Assembly: GCF_051513965.1 (NCBI RefSeq) | Contig: NZ_CP195847.1 | Location: 1,550,001-1,614,000 of the forward strand | Source: Paramicrobacterium sp051513965 | GTDB taxonomy: Bacteria; Actinomycetota; Actinomycetes; Actinomycetales; Microbacteriaceae | Direction: 5' to 3' | Length of the DNA: 64,000 bases | Shown: in pieces, positions 59,735-64,000 of the stretch | Position numbering within the stretch: the first letter of the stretch is position 1 | How the letters are laid out: each line of letters begins with the position of its first letter | Program-made: the position numbers and the translations under genes | Notes under the pieces: model-generated | What the model saw: the letters and a program-made list of their open reading frames with translations, nothing else | What the model was told of the DNA's origin: nothing | The model's database searches: none

Positions 59735-61918
59735 TCACGCTGGCATTGTCTTCTGCGGCGCTGTGCCGGGCATCGAAAGTACGACGAGGCGCTGAGTGGC
59801 CCGCGTCATCGCCACGTATCTGTCTACAGTCTCCTCGATGCTCTGATCGAGTGCGACCGGTTGGACAAGAATGACGAGATCGAACTCCAGACCTTTGCTC
59901 TCAACGGCGCTGAGCGACCGCACACGCGCCGTGTCAAGGCGATCGGGATCACCTATCACACAAGCAACGCCCTCCGCGTTCTCAGCGAGCCATTCGTCGA
60001 GAATGCGTTCGAGGTCTTCGTAACGACCGATCTGAACGGGGACCCCCGAGCGACGCACAGACTGCGGAACGTTCGCGTCGGGAAACACCGAGCGGATGAC
60101 CGGCTCAGCGGCCGCCATAACCTCTTCGGGGGTGCGGTAATTTATGGACAGGTTCGTTCTCGTAATCTCGCTGATGCCGATTCTGGCAAGACGGTCCTCC
60201 CAGGAGTCAGTGAATCCGTGGCGCGCCTGAGCACGATCACCGACGATGGTGAAGCTGCGTGATGGACACCGCCGCAGCAACATGAGCCACTCTGCATCAG
60301 TGAGTTCCTGTGCTTCATCAATAATCACGTGGCCGAAGGGCCCCGCGAGAGTATCAGGAGTGTACGTCGGCAGCTGCGACTCATCGACGAGGGATGTCCG
60401 CGCGTCCTCTCCGCTCAGGATCGGAAGCACGCCCTCACCGTCGTCGAGAACGTGAGAGTCGAGGAGCTTCTCGACGACGTCATCCATCTGCTCCTGTTGA
60501 CGGAGAAGCGCTGACTCTCGGCGGCGGCGAAGACGCACGTCGGCAGGATCCCCCGTTCGGAGGCGAGCAGAATCAAGGATCGGCACATCCGAATACGTCC
60601 AAAAACGTGGGTCCTCGCGCTGAAGGAGATCTGCTTCGTCTCGGCTCAGGTGTGGCGCGCAGGCCTCCAGATATGCGGGGACGCTCCACAGGTCAGCAAC
60701 GACTCCCACAGGGTCCAGAACCGGCCACGCATCGTTGAAAACGCTCAGGAGGTCACCGTTTCCGCGCAGCGTCCGTCGAAGCCCATCTTCGGGGATGTCA
60801 TCGGCGTAGGCCTCCACGATGATGTCGACGAGTTCAGTCCAGACATCATCACGTGCATCGTTGTGTGCGGTGCCTGGCGCCGGTGCCGCAAACGCGGCAG
60901 CCCAGTCCTGCCTGTCAATCGACACAAGGCCCCACTCCGTCTCAAGATGAAGCACAGACGTGGGAGGTTGCTCGTAGAACGCAACCGCGCGTTCGATGAC
61001 AGACGTGAACTCAAGCGACGCTTTGAGAGACGACACTCTGGGATCCACCTCGGGAACCGCGTCGGCACCTTGCGGCACCATGTCAGCGATGGTGCACACA
61101 TGGGCGCCGTCCTCACCGAGGCTCGGGAGAACATCTGAAACGTACGTCAGGTACGGCTTATGCGGGCCCACGAACAGTACTCCGCCAGCGCCGCGTCCAA
61201 TCCGAGGGTGCGAGTACAGCAGGTAGGCGGCGCGGTGAAGTGCGACGACAGTCTTGCCTGTTCCCGGCCCTCCATCCACAACAAGCGCGCCCTTGGACCT
61301 CGCACGGATGATCGCATCTTGGTCAGCCTGGATCGTGCTGAGCACGTCACGCATACGGTTCGACCGCTCTGCCCCAAGGCTCGCGATGAACGCAGACTGA
61401 TCGTCGAACGCGCTCGTCTGCGCGACGGCATCCTCCGTGAAAGCTTCGTCCCAGTAGTCGGTGATTCGACCACGCGTCCAGCGGTAGCGTCGCCTACTCG
61501 AGAGACCCATCGGGTTCGCATGAGTCGCGCCAAAATAGGGTTCCGCAGCGGGCGCGCGCCAGTCGACGAGCAAGATGTCACCGTTCTCATCTGTGACGCT
61601 AAGTCGTCCAATGTACAGCGGTTCAGCGCTATCAGCCTGGACGATTCTGCCGAGGCACATATCGAGGCCGAACCTGGTCAGCAGCCGCAGTCGCGCGCTC
61701 AGTCGGTGAATCTCGAGATCTCTGTCGAGCGCCTGCTGGCCCCCGCGCCCGATGGCCTTCCGAAGTTCATCTCGGCGTCGGGTAAGGTCCGAGATCTCAC
61801 GGTCCATCGCTCTCGCGATCGCCGCTAGATGTGCTGCATCGTCGGCGACCAACTCAGGACTTCGCGCCGCCTTCTTATGATCGGGGAGATTGAACACGGC
61901 TGTGTCCAGTGTTGTCAC
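59735..61918 (-). CDS. helR: HelR, RNA polymerase recycling motor ATPase (rifamycin resistance type)
   Basis: A 727-residue UvrD/HelD-like helicase-fold ATPase. It starts TTLDTAVFNLPDHKK and has an N-terminal helical arm (AIARAMDREISDLTRRRDELRKA), MDRDLEIHRLSARLRLLTRFGLDMCLGRI, Walker A GGPGTGKTVVALHRAAYL near residue 225, motif II FGHVIIDEAQELTDAEW, and late motifs such as YRTPEEVM. HelD/HelR proteins dissociate stalled RNA polymerase complexes; HelR forms displace rifamycins. The start is GTG 61918: GGAGG lies 9 bases upstream; 61948 would add ten residues. A rifamycin-associated element lies upstream at about 61994-62014. Confidence 0.93.
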   Translation of the reverse strand: MTTLDTAVFNLPDHKKAARSPELVADDAAHLAAIARAMDREISDLTRRRDELRKAIGRGGQQALDRDLEIHRLSARLRLLTRFGLDMCLGRIVQADSAEPLYIGRLSVTDENGDILLVDWRAPAAEPYFGATHANPMGLSSRRRYRWTRGRITDYWDEAFTEDAVAQTSAFDDQSAFIASLGAERSNRMRDVLSTIQADQDAIIRARSKGALVVDGGPGTGKTVVALHRAAYLLYSHPRIGRGAGGVLFVGPHKPYLTYVSDVLPSLGEDGAHVCTIADMVPQGADAVPEVDPRVSSLKASLEFTSVIERAVAFYEQPPTSVLHLETEWGLVSIDRQDWAAAFAAPAPGTAHNDARDDVWTELVDIIVEAYADDIPEDGLRRTLRGNGDLLSVFNDAWPVLDPVGVVADLWSVPAYLEACAPHLSRDEADLLQREDPRFWTYSDVPILDSARLRTGDPADVRLRRRRESALLRQQEQMDDVVEKLLDSHVLDDGEGVLPILSGEDARTSLVDESQLPTYTPDTLAGPFGHVIIDEAQELTDAEWLMLLRRCPSRSFTIVGDRAQARHGFTDSWEDRLARIGISEITRTNLSINYRTPEEVMAAAEPVIRSVFPDANVPQSVRRSGVPVQIGRYEDLERILDEWLAENAEGVACVIGDPDRLDTARVRSLSAVESKGLEFDLVILVQPVALDQSIEETVDRYVAMTRATQRLVVLSMPGTAPQKTMPA

Positions 61919-61971
61919 GGTGAGGTTCCTCCATCTGACGAACTGCATGGCGCTCAGGTCGGCGCGGGCAG

Positions 61972-61977
61972 GCCCCT
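61972..61977 (-). promoter_or_regulatory. -10 element of the helR promoter
   Basis: The minus strand reads CAGAAT (around 61972-61983) 15 bases after the rifamycin-associated element; it has the A2/T6 pattern. Position is approximate. Confidence 0.35.
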
Positions 61978-61993
61978 ATTCTGAGGCACCGTG

Positions 61994-62014
61994 GGGCCCT
62001 TGCCGCAAGTGGGG
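61994..62014 (-). promoter_or_regulatory. Rifamycin-associated element (RAE) upstream of helR
   Basis: On the minus strand CCCACTTGCGGCAAGGGCCC contains the palindromic core CTTGCGGCAAG of the RAE that precedes rifamycin-inactivation genes and helR in actinomycetes (reported consensus GGGGCTTGCGGCAAGGCCC). It lies about 80 bases before the HelR start codon, in the region of the promoter. The left flank differs from the consensus. Confidence 0.75.
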
Positions 62015-62114
62015 GCTCCTCAGATATCCTGTATGTGAGGGCAGTTCTACGTGCGACGTACGGCCGCGTTTTCTACCGCACACAGCCTTTCCGCAAACCC
62101 CTGTCAAACAAAAC

Positions 62115-62150
62115 AAGCCCTGATGAGATTCCAGTTCTCACCAGGGCTTT
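62115..62150 (-). terminator. Terminator of tRNA-Pro(GGG)
   Basis: AGCCCTGATGAGA and TCTCACCAGGGCT pair with one mismatch; on the minus strand TGTTTTGTTT follows, and on the plus strand TTTTT follows, so it can act in both directions. Confidence 0.85.
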
Positions 62151-62151
62151 T

Positions 62152-62228
<77 letters not shown>

Positions 62229-62311
62229 TGACTCCGGCTCCGCCGAAGCAACTCGTACAGTCTAGCGTGTTTTCGACACTGCTTTTGACCATCGCCGATG
62301 CGTGTCGCGCG

Positions 62312-63154
62312 TCACGCGTCTGTGAGGGGCTGCCCTGCCTCATCGACCGGCCACCGCTCGCCCGCTCTAAGCTCCAGCGGCAACATATTCTCGCTCGGTG
62401 GCAACGGACAGTTCCAGGCTGCGCTGAAGGCACACGGGAGCAGGCGGGCTCGGTTCAGGTCGACGAAGGCCACGTCTCCGATCCGTACGGCATCCGGCCC
62501 CGTCAGTTCCAGATCAAGTACGCGTCCCGCGCCATATGACTCACTTCCGCTCGTCTGGTCTCGAAACGGCAAAGAAAGCTGGCCCTCGTGCGCGGTACCC
62601 TGAAGCACGTAATAATGTTCGTCGATCGTCAGCACGACCTCCGCAGCAACCGGAACCTCGATTGCTACCGGGTCTCTGTGATGCGAGATGGCAACCGTCC
62701 TGCCGTTCCTCGGTTCTTTGATCCGAGCCGGGACGACCCATTTCGAGTCATACTCGAACGTCGCGATGTGATCGAAACGACGTGCGCGTTCGGCCTCCGA
62801 GTTCCAGATCTGGAGAGCGAACTTCGTGCCGTCGTAACTGAAGACGATGCCTTCGCTGCCGTCTGGGAACGCCGCAACCGTCGGTCCATCGAGCGAAAGC
62901 CAGTACAGCTTGGCCTCGCCGTCGATGAGCTCCCCGTTGATGCGGATGCCATCATCTGCGCTTGCCTTCACAGAGAGGCCGCGCTCGTCTTCCAACGGCG
63001 ACCACAATCCCGGCGCCGGCGGAACGACAGTGCCAGGCTCAGTCACGTGAGCTCCCCATACGAACGCTAGCGGGCTTCGTGCCCCTGCCATCTGCGCTTC
63101 ACGCTCTGAGCGCCAGGCGCTCCACGATCCTCGGAAGCGCTCCAGATCGGTCAT
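62312..63154 (-). CDS. DUF1684 family protein
   Basis: A 280-residue cytoplasmic protein of the DUF1684 type. C-terminal signature: DLNRARLLPCAFSAAWNCPLPPSENMLPLELRAGERW (a conserved CxFxxxxNCPLPPxEN motif). The central region is beta-rich (VVLTIDEHYYVLQGTAHEGQLSLPFRDQTSGSESYGAGRVL). Function not established. The start is ATG 63154, which overlaps the stop of the NUDIX-NYN gene by four bases (ATGA), so the two are cotranscribed and possibly coupled. Confidence 0.88.
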   Translation of the reverse strand: MTDLERFRGSWSAWRSEREAQMAGARSPLAFVWGAHVTEPGTVVPPAPGLWSPLEDERGLSVKASADDGIRINGELIDGEAKLYWLSLDGPTVAAFPDGSEGIVFSYDGTKFALQIWNSEAERARRFDHIATFEYDSKWVVPARIKEPRNGRTVAISHHRDPVAIEVPVAAEVVLTIDEHYYVLQGTAHEGQLSLPFRDQTSGSESYGAGRVLDLELTGPDAVRIGDVAFVDLNRARLLPCAFSAAWNCPLPPSENMLPLELRAGERWPVDEAGQPLTDA

Positions 63155-64000
63155 CGGCCCGTCACCGCGTCGATGCGCTCCCACAGCCATGCGGCTCCGT
63201 GCACATGCCCTCCTTGCTCTTCGACCCGAGCGCGAAGCTCGCGATCGCTCGTGATCACCGTCACAGTGGCGTCAAGGTGGCCCGCCGCGAGTGCAGACAC
63301 CTGCTCAACGATCTCATCATCACCGACCTGTGGCGCGTCTACCACGCGGACATGCGCCGAATCCGAAACACCCCGAGCACGCCCCTCGACGACGAGGGTC
63401 ACCTGGGGTCGCCAAAGGAGACGCCGATCCGTTTCGTCTGAGAGACCGGACACAACGAGAGCATCGAGACCATCACGCAGCCGGACAGCAGCTGCTCTGC
63501 GGTCGCGCCACCATCCGTCGGGACGCGACCCCATCACGTTCGCGGCATCCACCACCAGAACCTGCGATCTGCCCAGCATCATTCGCAGCCCGGGCCATGC
63601 GGCCATGAATCCAGGGTGCAGAGGACGGTCGCCCACCTCCGCTTCGGGGACCCACTCAAGGGCGATACTCTCGTGGTCATTCATCACCGGGTCGAATGGA
63701 AGAGTCACTTCCGCGACAACGGTCGTGTAGGACCAGTAGCCCACCGAGAACGTCGATGTCAGATGGGGCACGAGTCCGGACTCCGGCACCCCGGCTTCTT
63801 CGTGAGCCTCACGAAGCGCCCCCGTGATGGCGTCCTCATCATGATGGAGCGCCCCGCCGGGAAGCCCCCAGGTACCGCCTTGATCGCTCCATTCGGCGCG
63901 ATGCTGCAGGAGCACACCTTTCACGGGGTCATGCGCGAGCAGACCAGCGGCACCGTAGCGGCCCCAGAACCGCCCATGCTCACCCTCGACCCACGCATCA
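63151..64000 (-). CDS. NUDIX hydrolase fused to a C-terminal NYN/PIN-like domain (5' end outside window)
   Basis: The frame is open to the right edge, so the start lies beyond 64000 (visible part begins DAWVEGEHGRFWGRYGAAGLLAHDPVKG). NUDIX box: GGALHHDEDAITGALREAHEEAGV (GX5EX7REUXEEXGU with Ala/His-rich variation in the first part). After about residue 140 of the visible chain, QVLVVDAANVMGSRPDGWWRDRRAAAVRLRDGL begins a NYN/PIN-like RNase domain, with later TVITSDRELRARVEEQGGHVHGAAWLWERI. A nucleotide or cap-like NUDIX activity coupled to an RNase-like domain is inferred. It overlaps the DUF1684 gene by four bases. Confidence 0.9.
   Translation of the reverse strand, partial: DAWVEGEHGRFWGRYGAAGLLAHDPVKGVLLQHRAEWSDQGGTWGLPGGALHHDEDAITGALREAHEEAGVPESGLVPHLTSTFSVGYWSYTTVVAEVTLPFDPVMNDHESIALEWVPEAEVGDRPLHPGFMAAWPGLRMMLGRSQVLVVDAANVMGSRPDGWWRDRRAAAVRLRDGLDALVVSGLSDETDRRLLWRPQVTLVVEGRARGVSDSAHVRVVDAPQVGDDEIVEQVSALAAGHLDATVTVITSDRELRARVEEQGGHVHGAAWLWERIDAVTGR

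Overview
The window is chromosomal DNA from a high-GC Gram-positive actinobacterium, most likely a member of Microbacteriaceae and probably close to Microbacterium. The support is two tandem ClpP subunits with ClpX, a translation-type T-box in front of ileS, a group II truncated hemoglobin, an Rv2466c-type mycothiol-dependent nitroreductase, the ImuA-ImuB-DnaE2 mutasome, Ku/LigD end joining, HelR with a rifamycin-associated element, and a DUF1684 protein. I see no insertion sequence, prophage, integrase or CRISPR array. The region reads as stable chromosome with small accessory insertions.

Layout. 1-940: the 5' end of ileS with its T-box leader and a TetR regulator, all on the minus strand. 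1037-6099: a complete peptide/nickel-type ABC importer operon divergent from that TetR. 6096-8216: an acyltransferase-3/SGNH envelope protein. 8381-12064: valS, a small protein and a methyltransferase. 12112-16302: the tig-clpP1-clpP2-clpX proteostasis block, followed by two tRNA genes. 16819-21612: a small membrane protein, a gamma carbonic anhydrase, a 1128-residue polytopic membrane protein of unknown function, and Dps. 21714-25342: amidohydrolase, Nei-type glycosylase, RpiB and the nitroreductase family protein. 25418-31142: pepN, a MscS channel, truncated hemoglobin and an FAD dehydrogenase. 31145-37928: thioesterases, EttA, an SSB paralogue, MsrA and small proteins. 37941-48973: nadE, then a DNA-damage region with dnaE2, imuB, imuA, an SRAP protein, ku and a ligD interrupted by an in-frame stop. 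49091-53294: a 2-oxoacid dehydrogenase E1/E2 operon with a divergent TetR. 53291-64000: nuclease/phosphatase-fold protein, SDR, arylsulfotransferase-like protein, RlmC, a broken fatty-acid desaturase, HelR, tRNA-Pro(GGG), DUF1684 protein and a NUDIX-NYN fusion that runs off the right edge.

How the parts fit. The stretch from clpX to ssb keeps much of the gene order known around Rv2457c-Rv2478c of Mycobacterium tuberculosis, so it is an old actinobacterial neighbourhood. Three regulatory sites are readable: the ileS T-box (specifier ATC), a LexA/SOS box in front of imuA, and a rifamycin-associated element in front of helR. Many monocistronic genes lack a Shine-Dalgarno and carry a TANNNT hexamer exactly 6 bases before the start codon, which indicates leaderless mRNAs. 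Two genes carry in-frame stops inside otherwise conserved coding sequence: ligD (TGA where the family has Trp, four codons before the catalytic Lys) and the desaturase (TAA). These are the most unusual features of the window, together with the giant membrane protein.
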